Shown in pieces: positions 31,893 to 40,606 of a DNA stretch of 64,000 nucleotides. The notes beneath the pieces were generated by a model. The model worked only from the letters and a program-made list of their open reading frames with translations. It was not told where the DNA came from and did not search any database. Position 1 is the stretch's first letter, and the number at the start of each line of letters is the position of its first letter. Made by a program: the position numbers and the translations under genes. The stretch comes from Pseudoxanthomonas sp. SE1 (GTDB taxonomy: Bacteria; Pseudomonadota; Gammaproteobacteria; Xanthomonadales; Xanthomonadaceae). Location of the stretch: the NCBI RefSeq assembly GCF_029542205.1, contig NZ_CP113783.1, positions 487,001 to 551,000 on the forward strand, in the 5' to 3' direction.

Positions 31893-32768
31893 ATGTCCGT
31901 CACCGATTTCCTCGCCCATCTCGAAGTCGAACGCCGCGTCTCCGTGCATACGCTGGATGCGTATCGTCGCGATCTCGCTGCGCTGACGGAGTGGGCGCAG
32001 GCCCAGCACATGACAGACCTGGCGGAGGTACAGGCCGAACAGCTGCGCGGCTTCGTCGCCAGCGAACACCGGCGTGGCCTGTCGCCGAAGAGCCTGCAGC
32101 GTCGCCTGTCGGCGTGTCGCAGTTTTTACCAGTGGCTGCTCAAGCATGGCCGCATCGCGGCCAGCCCTGCGGCGGCGCTGCGCGCGCCCAAGGCGCCACG
32201 CAAGTTGCCACAGGTGCTGGATGCGGATGAGGCCGTCAGGTTGGTGGAAGTGCCCACCGATGCACCGCTGGGCAGGCGTGATCGCGCGCTGCTGGAGCTG
32301 TTCTATTCCTCGGGCCTGCGGCTGAGCGAACTGTGTGCACTGCGCTGGCGGGACCTGGACATGGCGGGCGGCATGGTGACGGTGCTCGGCAAGGGCAACA
32401 AGGAGCGCAAGGTCCCGGTGGGCTCGCATGCGCGCAACGCGCTGGTCGAATGGCGGCAGGAACGGCCGTCAGGCAACGAAGGCTTCGTGTTTCCGGGCCG
32501 TGGCGACGGTCCGATCTCGCAGCGCGCGGTGCAGATCCGCATCAAGCAACTCGCGCAGCGGCAAGGCCTGTTCAAGCACGTGCACCCGCACATGCTGCGG
32601 CACAGTTTCGCCAGCCACATCCTCGAATCCTCCGGCGACCTGCGTGGCGTGCAGGAACTGCTGGGCCACGCGGACATCGCGACCACCCAGATCTACACAC
32701 ATCTGGACTTCCAGCACCTGGCCAAGGTGTACGACGCGGCGCATCCGCGGGCGAAGCGCAAACGCTGA
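31893..32768 (+). CDS. xerC: Tyrosine recombinase XerC
   Basis: A 291-residue site-specific recombinase that, with XerD, resolves chromosome dimers at dif near the terminus. N-terminal SAM-like domain (1-95) and catalytic domain (about 105-285). The full catalytic set is visible: R143 (GLRLSEL), K167 (GKGNKER), H233 and R236 (HPHMLRHSFA), H259 (LLGHA) and nucleophile Y268 (IYTHLD). The ATG has GGAAGGA close before it. Context dapF-DUF484-xerC separates it from integrases of mobile elements; no attachment site or phage gene is near. A palindromic repeat follows, then hslVU. Confidence 0.96.
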   Translation: MSVTDFLAHLEVERRVSVHTLDAYRRDLAALTEWAQAQHMTDLAEVQAEQLRGFVASEHRRGLSPKSLQRRLSACRSFYQWLLKHGRIAASPAAALRAPKAPRKLPQVLDADEAVRLVEVPTDAPLGRRDRALLELFYSSGLRLSELCALRWRDLDMAGGMVTVLGKGNKERKVPVGSHARNALVEWRQERPSGNEGFVFPGRGDGPISQRAVQIRIKQLAQRQGLFKHVHPHMLRHSFASHILESSGDLRGVQELLGHADIATTQIYTHLDFQHLAKVYDAAHPRAKRKR

Positions 32769-32772
32769 GCCC

Positions 32773-32896
32773 CTGTAGGAGCGACGTGAGTCGCGACTGC
32801 ACGTCCGCACGAGCGGGAGCGCTGCATCAGGCGTGACCTCGCGGATGGTGCCCGGTGGCTCGGGGGGCGCGGTCGCGACTCACGTCGCTCCTACAG
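32773..32896. repeat. GTAGGAGCGACGTGAGTCGC palindromic element, complete
   Basis: Perfect 25-base arms (32773-32797 and, inverted, 32872-32896) enclose about 74 bases. The same arms with small changes occur at 61531-61681 and 23601-23741. Such GTAGGAG elements are typical REP-like repeats of Xanthomonadaceae. Together with its flanks it fills the 206-base xerC-hslV gap. Confidence 0.9.
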
Positions 32897-32974
32897 AAGA
32901 TCAACCAACCCGAAGGTCATGCTTGAACCGAGGAGCGGCGTCCCCACCTCTGGGGGAACACCCCGGAGGCCTCC

Positions 32975-33526
32975 ATGGACCCCAGCCAGAATCCCAACGT
33001 CTTCCACGCCACCACCATCCTGTCCGTGCGCCGAAACGGCCATGTCGCCGTCGCCGGCGATGGCCAGGTGACGCTGGGTCATACGGTGATGAAGGGCAAT
33101 GCACGCAAGGTGCGCCGGCTTGGCCGCGATGGCCAGGTGTTGGCCGGCTTCGCCGGCGCTGCGGCCGATGCCTTCACGCTGTTCGAACTGTTCGAAGCGA
33201 AGCTGGAAAAGCACGGCCAGCTGACGCGCGCCGCCGTCGAGCTGGCGAAGGACTGGCGCACCGAGCGCCGCCTCGGCAAGCTCGAGGCGTTGCTCGCCGT
33301 AGCAGACAAGGAAACCTCGTTGATCATCAGCGGCACGGGCGACGTGATCGAGCCGGAGGACGGCATCATCGCCATCGGGTCCGGCGGCTCCTACGCACTG
33401 TCCGCGGCGCGCGCGCTGCTGGCGCATACCGAGCTGGATGCGAAGTCCATCGCCGTCGAGTCGCTGAACATCGCCGGCGACATCTGCATCTACACCAACC
33501 GCAACGTGGTGGTCGAAGAGCTCTGA
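32975..33526 (+). CDS. hslV: ATP-dependent protease peptidase subunit HslV
   Basis: A 183-residue peptidase subunit of the two-tier HslVU protease, which forms a double hexamer in the cytoplasm and degrades regulators and misfolded proteins. The N-terminal Thr nucleophile is T13 in [10 protein letters not shown], so twelve residues must be removed; E. coli HslV loses only Met. The family pattern [26 protein letters not shown] and [14 protein letters not shown] are conserved. GGAGG directly precedes the ATG region. hslU follows after 68 bases holding a short palindrome. Length matches the family. In many bacteria hslVU is heat-inducible; no heat-shock promoter was recognised here. Confidence 0.97.
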   Translation: MDPSQNPNVFHATTILSVRRNGHVAVAGDGQVTLGHTVMKGNARKVRRLGRDGQVLAGFAGAAADAFTLFELFEAKLEKHGQLTRAAVELAKDWRTERRLGKLEALLAVADKETSLIISGTGDVIEPEDGIIAIGSGGSYALSAARALLAHTELDAKSIAVESLNIAGDICIYTNRNVVVEEL

Positions 33527-33544
33527 TGCTCCGGCCGTCCATGT

Positions 33545-33581
33545 GCCCCGACCCGTGCGGTCGGGGCTGAAGCCCCTCCTA
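33545..33581. repeat. Short palindrome in the hslV-hslU gap
   Basis: GCCCCGACC and GGTCGGGGC (33545-33567) form a nine-base stem, followed by GAAGCCCCTCCTAC, the right end of a GTAGGAG-type element. It might act as a weak attenuator or stabilise the hslV mRNA end. Confidence 0.6.
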
Positions 33582-33594
33582 CCGAACCATCGCC

Positions 33595-34983
33595 ATGACC
33601 GAAAACACGTCTTCCACCATGACCCCGCGCGAGATCGTGCAGGAACTCGACCGCCACATCGTCGGCCAGCAGGCCGCAAAGCGCGCGGTGGCCATCGCGC
33701 TGCGCAACCGCTGGCGCCGCATGCAGCTCGACGACGGCCTGCGCAACGAAGTGATGCCGAAGAACATCCTGCTGATCGGCCCGACCGGCGTCGGCAAGAC
33801 CGAGATCGCACGCCGCCTGGCGACGCTGGCCAACGCGCCGTTCGTGAAGGTCGAGGCCACGCGCTTCACCGAAGTCGGCTACGTGGGCAAGGACGTCGAA
33901 CAGATCGTCCGCGACCTGGCCGATACCGCCGTCAAGATGTACCGCGAGCAGGCCAAGGCGCGCATGCGCACGCAGGCCGAGGAGCGCGCCGAGGAGCGCA
34001 TCCTCGACGCATTGCTGCCGCGACGCGACGCGGCGGGCGGCAATGGCTTCGGCTTCGGTGCCGCCACGACCACCGTCGACATCGGCGCCGAACCGTCGTC
34101 GAAGGAATCGGAAACCAGGCAGAAACTGCGCCGTCAGCTGCGCAGTGGCGACCTGGACGAGCGCGAGATCGAACTTGAGCTCGCCGCCAACGTCGGCGTC
34201 GACATCATGACGCCGCCGGGCATGGAGGAAATGGGCCAGCAGTTGCGGCAGATGTTCTCCAGCCTGGGCGGCGCCAAGACCCACAAGCGCACGGTGACGA
34301 TCAAGGCCGCGCGCCCGCAACTGGTCGAGGAAGAGGCCGCCAAGCTGGTCAACGAGGACGACATCCGCGCCGCCGCCATCGAAGCCTGCGAACAGCATGG
34401 CATCGTCTTCATCGACGAGATCGACAAGGTCGCCAAGCGCGGCGGCACGATGAGCGGTGGCGACGTGAGCCGCGAAGGCGTGCAGCGCGACCTGCTGCCA
34501 CTGGTGGAAGGCAGCAACGTGTCGACCAAGTACGGCACGGTGAAGACCGACCACATCCTGTTCATCGCCTCCGGTGCATTCCACCTGGCCAAGCCCAGCG
34601 ACCTGATCCCGGAGTTGCAGGGCCGCTTCCCGATCCGCGTTGAACTGTCGGCGCTCAGCAAGGAGGATTTCATCCGCATCCTCACCGAGCCCAAGGCGGC
34701 GCTCAGCAAGCAGTATGTCGAGCTGATGAAGACCGAGGGCGTGGCGTTGCGCTTCAGCGACGATGCCATCGACCGCGTCGCCGAGATCGCCGCACTGGTC
34801 AACGAGCGGCAGGAGAACATCGGCGCGCGCCGTCTGCATACCGTTCTGGAGCGGCTGCTGGACACGCTGAGCTACGAGGCTCCGGATCGCGACGGCCAGA
34901 GCGTCACCATCGACCGTGCCTATGTCGATGCGCATCTCGGCGAGCTGGTGCAGGATCCGGATCTCAGCCGCTACATCCTGTGA
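33595..34983 (+). CDS. hslU: ATP-dependent protease ATPase subunit HslU
   Basis: A 462-residue AAA+ unfoldase that recognises, unfolds and feeds substrates to HslV. Walker A is GPTGVGKTE (62-70), Walker [10 protein letters not shown] (about 275-283), and the pore motif is [12 protein letters not shown] (about 98-109, with GYVG). The I domain spans about 115-240. The C-terminus ends in DLSRYIL, the tail that inserts into HslV to activate it. The ATG follows the palindrome and lacks a clear Shine-Dalgarno; conserved [17 protein letters not shown] starts nine residues in. A hairpin terminator follows seven bases after the stop. Confidence 0.98.
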   Translation: MTENTSSTMTPREIVQELDRHIVGQQAAKRAVAIALRNRWRRMQLDDGLRNEVMPKNILLIGPTGVGKTEIARRLATLANAPFVKVEATRFTEVGYVGKDVEQIVRDLADTAVKMYREQAKARMRTQAEERAEERILDALLPRRDAAGGNGFGFGAATTTVDIGAEPSSKESETRQKLRRQLRSGDLDEREIELELAANVGVDIMTPPGMEEMGQQLRQMFSSLGGAKTHKRTVTIKAARPQLVEEEAAKLVNEDDIRAAAIEACEQHGIVFIDEIDKVAKRGGTMSGGDVSREGVQRDLLPLVEGSNVSTKYGTVKTDHILFIASGAFHLAKPSDLIPELQGRFPIRVELSALSKEDFIRILTEPKAALSKQYVELMKTEGVALRFSDDAIDRVAEIAALVNERQENIGARRLHTVLERLLDTLSYEAPDRDGQSVTIDRAYVDAHLGELVQDPDLSRYIL

Positions 34984-34989
34984 CCCTTG

Positions 34990-35011
34990 GAACCCGCCGC
35001 AAGGCGGGTTC
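34990..35011 (+). terminator. Rho-independent terminator after hslU
   Basis: Perfect nine-base stem GAACCCGCC / GGCGGGTTC with loop GCAA. The following T run is weak (CTGCGTT). Confidence 0.7.
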
Positions 35012-35077
35012 TGCGTTCCGGAGCGCGTGGGTGCGTCGGTTACAATCGACGCATCCCCGGACACCATCTTCATTCCC

Positions 35078-35416
35078 ATGACCACGCTGCCTCCCTGTCC
35101 GCAATGCGCCTCCGCCTATACGTACGAGGACGGCGCGCACTTGGTGTGTCCGGAGTGCGGCCACGAATGGTCTGCCGATGCCGTCGTCGCTGGCGATGAA
35201 GCGCGTGTCATCAAGGACGCCAACGGCAACCTGCTGCAGGACGGCGATACCGTCACCGTCATCAAGGACCTGAAGGTCAAGGGGTCTTCGCTGGTGGTGA
35301 AGGTCGGCACCAAGGTCAAGAACATCCGCCTGATCGACGGCGACCACGACATCGATTGCAGGATCGACGGCATCGGCGCGATGAAGCTCAAATCGGAGTT
35401 CGTGCGCAAGGCGTGA
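35078..35416 (+). CDS. yjdM: PhnA/YjdM family zinc-ribbon protein
   Basis: A 112-residue protein of the PhnA (YjdM) family. N-terminal zinc ribbon: CPQC (about 7-10) and CPEC (about 25-28) with [11 protein letters not shown] between; then the family core [30 protein letters not shown] (about 42-70 in pieces) and an SH3-like end ([30 protein letters not shown] in part). Despite its old name it is not a phosphonoacetate hydrolase; the true role is not established. ATG 35078 is the first codon of conserved sequence; TACAAT at about 35041 gives a possible -10 box. It is convergent to the cytosine deaminase gene with 16 bases between. Confidence 0.93.
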   Translation: MTTLPPCPQCASAYTYEDGAHLVCPECGHEWSADAVVAGDEARVIKDANGNLLQDGDTVTVIKDLKVKGSSLVVKVGTKVKNIRLIDGDHDIDCRIDGIGAMKLKSEFVRKA

Positions 35417-35432
35417 CACTTGCGGGACGGCG

Positions 35433-35888
35433 TCAATCCTCGCCGATATCCTCGTTCCACACCTCGGGATTGGCGCGGATGTAGTCGCCGAGCATCGTGA
35501 TGCACTCCTGGCTCTGCAGGTCGATGACGTTGACGCCGGACTCGCGCAGCCAGTCGATGCCGCCCTGGAACGTCACCGATTCGCCCACCACCACGGTGCC
35601 GATGTTGAACTGGCGCACCAGCCCGCTGCAGTACCAGCACGGGGCGAGTGTGGTGACCATGATGGTGTCGCGGTAGCGCCGCTGGCGGCCGGCCTTGCGG
35701 AAGGCATCGGTTTCGCCATGCACCGACGGATCGCCTTCCTGCACGCGGCGGTTGTGGCCGCAGCCCAGCAGTCGTCCGTCGTTGTGGTACAGCGCGGCCC
35801 CGATCGGAATGCCACCTTCGGCCAGGCCCTGGCGCGCTTCGGCGATGGCGGTTTCGAGGAGGGCGTGGTAGTCGGGCGTGGGGCTCAT
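35433..35888 (-). CDS. Cytosine deaminase, yeast Fcy1-type
   Basis: A 151-residue zinc deaminase that turns cytosine into uracil plus ammonia for pyrimidine salvage. It follows the yeast enzyme Fcy1 rather than the large bacterial CodA: GGIPIG (25-30), N46 in GHNRR, HGE (57-59) with the catalytic Glu, PCWYC (83-87) for zinc, VVGESVTF (about 100-107), and the C-terminal WNEDIGE (144-150), which in Fcy1 closes over the substrate. ATG 35888 gives a protein of the yeast length; the frame is open upstream without similarity. A permease gene is not adjacent. Creatinine or related amidine deaminase activity cannot be excluded. Confidence 0.85.
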   Translation of the reverse strand: MSPTPDYHALLETAIAEARQGLAEGGIPIGAALYHNDGRLLGCGHNRRVQEGDPSVHGETDAFRKAGRQRRYRDTIMVTTLAPCWYCSGLVRQFNIGTVVVGESVTFQGGIDWLRESGVNVIDLQSQECITMLGDYIRANPEVWNEDIGED

Positions 35889-36046
35889 GAAGGGTTCGTC
35901 GTTGGCATGCAGCGTGACGCTGCTCAAGAATCCAGCATCACACATCACCGAATGTGATGCCACTCACGGTGCGTCGCGTGCGCGCGCACTACAACGCCTC
36001 AGGCGCGCGTGACGCGCATCTGCATTGCGATGGAGCAGGGGTGGAC

Positions 36047-37669
36047 ATGGAGACGGGGGCGACGAAGGGTCGCGTGCTGGCGACGATCGCATGGGCGATG
36101 CTGGGTCTCGCGGGGATCGGCGATGCGCGCGCGCAGGACATCGAGCAGGGGCTGCTGCAACTCGAGTGGGGCGACCCCGCACGGCCGGCGCCGGGGAAGA
36201 CGCGCCTGGCGCCCCGTTTCAACGCGCATCTGGTGAAGGACGATGGGAGTCGCATCGCGCTCGATGCGGCCCAGGCGCGCCTGGCGGCAGGCGATCTCTA
36301 CGTGCTGGCCAATCGCCGCGTGGCGGTGTCTTTCGCGGCGCAGGGAAGGGTGATGTCGTCCGCGCCCATGATCCAGGCCATCGTACCGGCGGATCGGGTC
36401 ACGCAATCGGCACCCGCGCATCCCGCCAACGCACGCGTGATGGCGGCGGCGCCGGTAGGTGGCAACACGCGCTGGGTCACGCTGATGTGCAAGTTCAGCG
36501 ATATCGCGACCGAGCAGAAGACCAAGGCCTTCTTCGACTCCCAGTACGGGGATGCGGTCGGCCAGCTCGGCCACTACTGGCGCGAGGTGTCCTACGACAA
36601 GATCAACCTGTCCGGCAGCAGTGCCTACGGCTGGTTCGCGTTGCCGCAGCCGCGCAGCCACTACGTGACCAAAGAAAACGGCAAGGACAAGGCCGATCTC
36701 AGGAAGCTGTTCGCCGATTGCGGCGCGGCAGCGGATCCGACGGTGGACTTCAACAGCGTGCAGGGCGTGAACATGATGTTCAACGGCGACCTGGATGGCT
36801 ACGCGTGGGGTGGCGGGAGTTGCGCGCCGCTGGAAGGCAGGACAAACCTCTGCACACGCGTGACCTGGAATCCACCCTGGTCCTTCAGCAACCTGGCGCC
36901 GCTTGCGCACGAGATGGGCCATGGCTACGGCCTGCCGCATTCGGACAACTCCGACGGCGACGACGACACCTACGACAATCCATGGGACGTCATGAGCGAC
37001 GGCTGGGCGAATGCGGTGAGCGACGCCACGTACGGTACGCGCCCCAAGCACATCAACATGTTCCAGCGGCACCGCTTGAGCTGGGTGGATGCGCCGCGCC
37101 AGCAGGTGATCGCACTGGGCGACCTGGCGACGCGCGACATCGCGCTGGACTATGCGCACCTGCCGGCCTCGGGCAACGTGCAGATGCTCGTGCTTTCGCT
37201 GTCGCCCCAGGCGGATCCGTACGCGACCATCGTCTACACGTTGGAGGCGCGGAAGCGCCAGGGTACCTACGAGAATGCGCTCGCGGGCGACGCGGTGATC
37301 ATCCACAAGGTCGAGCGCTCGGGCACCGCGTACAGCGTGGATGCCGACGTGCCGGCGGCCAACCGCGCGAACAATGAAGGCTCCATGTTCAAGGTGGGCG
37401 AGCGCTGGGTCACGCCTGAAGGGTCGCATGTGGTCACCGTGAAGACGCAGACGGCGACAGGCTTCGTATTGACGGTGGGTCCGCTGCGGATCATGAGCAG
37501 CCCGTTGCCTGCGCTGGTGAGGCCCGCTTCCGTATCGTCCCCTTCCACGCCAATCCAGGCAGTCGCACCGGCGGCTCGCAATGCCAGCCGCGCGAGGCCA
37601 CCCGCGCGCTGCGGTGCAGCGCATGCGGGTAACCTGCGCGCGGCGGCGTGCGCACAGCGCGAGCGCTGA
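36047..37669 (+). CDS. Secreted metzincin-like zinc metallopeptidase, copy 1
   Basis: A 540-residue exported protease. ATG 36047, after AGGGGTGG, gives a signal peptide ending at GDARA (about residue 25). A pro- or accessory region (about 28-130) precedes the catalytic domain (about 145-340). The zinc motif HEMGHGYGLPH (288-298) has the three His of HExxHxxGxxH, and WDVMSDGW (about 316-323) supplies a Met-turn. DNSDGDDDTYDN between them may bind calcium. A beta-rich C-terminal region ends in a Pro/Ser/Ala tail with an Arg-rich terminus. The next gene is a full-length paralogue in the same order, evidently a tandem duplication. Substrates unknown; probably nutrient or virulence proteolysis. 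Confidence 0.82.
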   Translation: METGATKGRVLATIAWAMLGLAGIGDARAQDIEQGLLQLEWGDPARPAPGKTRLAPRFNAHLVKDDGSRIALDAAQARLAAGDLYVLANRRVAVSFAAQGRVMSSAPMIQAIVPADRVTQSAPAHPANARVMAAAPVGGNTRWVTLMCKFSDIATEQKTKAFFDSQYGDAVGQLGHYWREVSYDKINLSGSSAYGWFALPQPRSHYVTKENGKDKADLRKLFADCGAAADPTVDFNSVQGVNMMFNGDLDGYAWGGGSCAPLEGRTNLCTRVTWNPPWSFSNLAPLAHEMGHGYGLPHSDNSDGDDDTYDNPWDVMSDGWANAVSDATYGTRPKHINMFQRHRLSWVDAPRQQVIALGDLATRDIALDYAHLPASGNVQMLVLSLSPQADPYATIVYTLEARKRQGTYENALAGDAVIIHKVERSGTAYSVDADVPAANRANNEGSMFKVGERWVTPEGSHVVTVKTQTATGFVLTVGPLRIMSSPLPALVRPASVSSPSTPIQAVAPAARNASRARPPARCGAAHAGNLRAAACAQRER

Positions 37670-37936
37670 TATGTAGGGAATCTCCCGACACATTCCGGTA
37701 TTCCCCCGACATCGCGCGCATGCGCGATGTCGATCGCGAACACGATGGGATTCGCGTTCGATTCCTGCACTGCATCGCAGTTCGGAACATCCGCGTAGCG
37801 AATACACGTGTTCGCGACGAAACCTGCTCAAGACGCGCCCAGGCCAGCCGACACCCCCCATGGCGGTGCCATGTCGGCCCGCCCATCGTGAGCGGGGTCG
37901 CGCGTGCTCGAACACCGATCGGCCGATGCACGGCAG

Positions 37937-39565
37937 ATGTGCCTTCGGGTGCTCATCGCCGGTTGTGTATTGGCATTCGCAGGCATTCTTCCGGCCTTTC
38001 CGCTGCGGGCGGAAACCGTCGTGCAGGGCATCCTGCAACTGCAGTGGGCGGATCCCCCGCGCGCGCTGCCCGGCCGCGTGCAGGCGGCGCCCCAACTGGA
38101 TGTGTGGCTGGAAACCGGTCCTGGCCAGCGCGTGCCGCTTGATGCGGCGCAATCGCGGCGCGCAGCGGGCGACCTGTATGCGCTGGCGAACCGCCATGTC
38201 GCGGTGTCGTACCAGGCACCGGCCACGAAGGTGATGTCGTCCTCGTCGGCGCGCTCCGTGATCGACACCATCGTGCCCACCGGACGGGTTCCCCAAAGGG
38301 CGACATCGATAGGCGCGGATGGGCGCGTGATGGCCGCTGCGCCGGTGCTCGGCGCGACGCGCTGGGTGACGCTGATGTGCAAGTTCGCCGACATCGAAAG
38401 CGAGCAGAAGCCGCGCGCCTATTTCCAGGAGCAGTACGGCAACGCGCCGGGCCAGCTGGGCCACTACTGGTCGGAGGTGTCCTACGGCCAGGTCAACCTT
38501 GCGGGAAGCACCGCGCACGGCTGGTACGCGTTGCCGCAACCGCGCGCCGCGTACCTGACCACCACCAACGGCAAGCAGAAGGCGCAGCTGTCCACGCTTT
38601 TCGCGGATTGCGCGGCGGCGGCGGATGCCGAGGTGGACTTCAGCAACATCCAGGGCGTCAACCTGATGTTCAACGGTGAACTGGATGGCAATGCGTGGGG
38701 CGGCGGTGCCTGCGCGACGCTCGACGGTGCGTACACCTGCACGCGGGTAACGTGGAGCCCGCCCTGGTCGTTCGCCAACCTCGCGCCGCTGGCCCACGAA
38801 ATGGGACATGGCTACGGCTTGCCGCACTCGAACAATTCCGACGGCGACAGCGACACCTACGACAATCCGTGGGACCTGATGAGCGATGCCTGGCGCAATG
38901 CGACCAGCGACGCGACCTACGGCTTGCTGCCCAAGCACATCAACATGTACCAGCGCGAACGTCTGGGCTGGTTGCCGTCGGCGCGCAAGCGCACCATTGC
39001 CGCCGACAACCGCGAGATGCAGGAGTTCGTGCTGGATGCCGCCAGTCTGATGCAGACATCCAATGCGCAGCTGGTCGTGCTGGCGATGCCGTCGCAACCG
39101 GATCCGTACAAGACCGTGATCTACGCGCTGGAAGCGCGGCGCCGCACCGGGACCTACGAGGCCAAGCTGGCCGGTGACGCGGTGATCATCCACAAGCTGG
39201 AGGATTATGGCATCGCCTACAGCATCGACCGTGACGTTCCCGCCGCCACCCTGTCGAGCAATGAAGGCTCGATGCTGAAGGTGGGCGGTCGCTGGAACAC
39301 GCCCGACGACCTGCATTGGGTCGAGGTGGTGTCGGCGACGGCGAATGGCTTCGTGGTGCGCGTCGGGCCACGACCGCGCTCGATGAGTTCGCCTGCGCCC
39401 GTGCTCGTGAAGCCGGCCACGGTCGCGGCTTCGTCGTCGCCGGTCAGCCCGCCGCCCCGCGTGACGCCGGTGGCAGCGCCGGCCGAAAGGGCCCGCAGGC
39501 GCGGCTGCGACATCCTGCCCAGGGCGCTGCGGCTGCAGGCAGTGTGTGCGCTGATGGAACGCTGA
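37937..39565 (+). CDS. Secreted metzincin-like zinc metallopeptidase, copy 2
   Basis: A 542-residue paralogue of the preceding gene product, collinear over its whole length. Signal peptide (MCLRVLIAGCVLAFAG to LRAET, about 1-27); GTG 37904 is an alternative start that adds 11 residues. Zinc motif HEMGHGYGLPH (287-297) is identical to copy 1, with acidic loop DGDSDTYDN and Met-turn WDLMSDAW. Both copies share GVNLMFNGELDG-type and SNEGSMLKVG-type segments. The C-terminus is a Pro/Ser/Val linker and a short Cys-containing end (RGCDILPRALRLQAVCALMER in part) where the copies differ most. The 267-base gap before it holds no other feature that I can name, so it may have its own promoter. Confidence 0.82.
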   Translation: MCLRVLIAGCVLAFAGILPAFPLRAETVVQGILQLQWADPPRALPGRVQAAPQLDVWLETGPGQRVPLDAAQSRRAAGDLYALANRHVAVSYQAPATKVMSSSSARSVIDTIVPTGRVPQRATSIGADGRVMAAAPVLGATRWVTLMCKFADIESEQKPRAYFQEQYGNAPGQLGHYWSEVSYGQVNLAGSTAHGWYALPQPRAAYLTTTNGKQKAQLSTLFADCAAAADAEVDFSNIQGVNLMFNGELDGNAWGGGACATLDGAYTCTRVTWSPPWSFANLAPLAHEMGHGYGLPHSNNSDGDSDTYDNPWDLMSDAWRNATSDATYGLLPKHINMYQRERLGWLPSARKRTIAADNREMQEFVLDAASLMQTSNAQLVVLAMPSQPDPYKTVIYALEARRRTGTYEAKLAGDAVIIHKLEDYGIAYSIDRDVPAATLSSNEGSMLKVGGRWNTPDDLHWVEVVSATANGFVVRVGPRPRSMSSPAPVLVKPATVAASSSPVSPPPRVTPVAAPAERARRRGCDILPRALRLQAVCALMER

Positions 39566-39642
39566 GCGCCCCGGGCCGGGGTCGTCCGACCTGCTTGGAT
39601 GCGTGGCGGACCCAGGGCGTGGGCTGGCCCGGCCGGTAGTGC

Positions 39643-39648
39643 GATAAT
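39643..39648 (+). promoter_or_regulatory. -10 box (GATAAT), predicted leaderless start of ubiE
   Basis: GATAAT ends six bases before the ubiE ATG with no Shine-Dalgarno between them. The arrangement matches that of hemC exactly. Confidence 0.6.
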
Positions 39649-39654
39649 CCGGAC

Positions 39655-40416
39655 ATGAGCGAATCCCCTTACGAGCGCGGCACCACCCATTTCGGCTTCC
39701 GCGATGTCGCCGCCAAGGACAAGCAGAAGCTGGTGGGCGAGGTCTTCACGTCGGTCGCCGGCAACTACGACCTGATGAACGACCTGATGAGCCTCGGCAT
39801 CCATCGGGTGTGGAAGCGCTACTTCGTGGGCACCTGCCAGGTGAAGCGCGGCGACCGCGTGCTGGACCTCGCGGGCGGCACGGGCGACATCGCCGCCCTG
39901 CTGAAGGACCGCGTGGGCGACACCGGGCAGATCGTGCTGGGCGACATCAATGCCGGCATGTTGTCGGTGGGTCGTGACCGCATGACCGACCGCGGCCTGG
40001 TGCAGGGTCTGGAGTACGTGCAGTGCAATGCCGAGGCATTGCCATTCCCCGACGCCAGCTTCGACCTGGTCACCATTGCCTTCGGCCTGCGCAACGTCAC
40101 CGACAAGGACGCCGCGCTGCGCGAGATGCATCGCGTGCTGAAGGTGGGCGGGCAGGCGCGGGTGCTGGAGTTTTCCGAAGTCACCGTGGACTGGTTCAAG
40201 CCGGTCTACGACTTCCATTCGTTCAAGGTGTTGCCGAGGCTGGGCAAGCTGTTCGCGCAGGACGCGGACAGCTACCAGTACCTGGCAGAGAGTATCCGCA
40301 AGCACCCGCCGCAGGCCGAGCTGCAGGGTATGATGGATGCCGCCGGCTTCGCCCGCACCAGCTTCCGCAACCTGTCCGCCGGCATCGTGGCCATCCACAC
40401 CGGCTACAAGGTCTGA
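39655..40416 (+). CDS. ubiE: Ubiquinone/menaquinone biosynthesis C-methyltransferase UbiE
   Basis: A 253-residue SAM-dependent methyltransferase that methylates the ring carbon in ubiquinone synthesis (and demethylmenaquinone where present). SAM motif I is LDLAGGTGDIA (70-80) and the family signatures YDLMNDLMSLGIHRVWKR (38-55) and FGLRNVTDKDAALREMHRVLKVGG (about 142-165 in pieces) are clear. N-terminal TTHFGFRDV is conserved and sets the start. The end GIVAIHTGYKV is typical. It stands alone, 89 bases after the second metallopeptidase; a GTAGGAG-type hairpin follows. Cytoplasmic, near the membrane where the quinone precursors reside. Confidence 0.97.
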   Translation: MSESPYERGTTHFGFRDVAAKDKQKLVGEVFTSVAGNYDLMNDLMSLGIHRVWKRYFVGTCQVKRGDRVLDLAGGTGDIAALLKDRVGDTGQIVLGDINAGMLSVGRDRMTDRGLVQGLEYVQCNAEALPFPDASFDLVTIAFGLRNVTDKDAALREMHRVLKVGGQARVLEFSEVTVDWFKPVYDFHSFKVLPRLGKLFAQDADSYQYLAESIRKHPPQAELQGMMDAAGFARTSFRNLSAGIVAIHTGYKV

Positions 40417-40433
40417 CACGGGCGTCCAGACCA

Positions 40434-40511
40434 CTGTAGGAGCGCCCCTTGGGCGCGATGCTTTTCCATCACCACCGGCAAGAGCATCGCGGGCATGGCC
40501 CGCTCCTACAG
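40434..40511. repeat. GTAGGAG-type hairpin element after ubiE
   Basis: Outer arms CTGTAGGAGCG (40434-40444) and CGCTCCTACAG (40501-40511) with an inner stem GCGATGCT / AGCATCGC. It is a second subtype of the local repeats, sharing only the GTAGGAGCG ends. It could also act as a terminator. Confidence 0.85.
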
Positions 40512-40606
40512 GGGCACACGGAACGCGCACCGGACGGACGCGCGCAAGGCAGCCTCCTCCCGGAGGGGTAAACTGTGCGCTTCCCCCGATCGCTGGAAGT
40601 CCCCTG

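Noticed and set aside
31893..32768. Phage or integron integrase
   Set aside because: Synteny with dapF-DUF484 and lack of neighbouring attachment sites or cassettes identify it as housekeeping XerC.
32773..32896. Insertion sequence with terminal inverted repeats
   Set aside because: The interior is about 74 bases and non-coding; no target duplication is visible. It fits a REP-pair element better.
35999..39316. Very long open frame on the minus strand across both metallopeptidase genes
   Set aside because: It is antisense to two genes with clear catalytic motifs, its translation is Arg/His-rich without domains, and high GC makes stops rare. The same holds for long minus-strand frames at 8513-10564, 26889-29537, 40613-43156 and 61664-63697.
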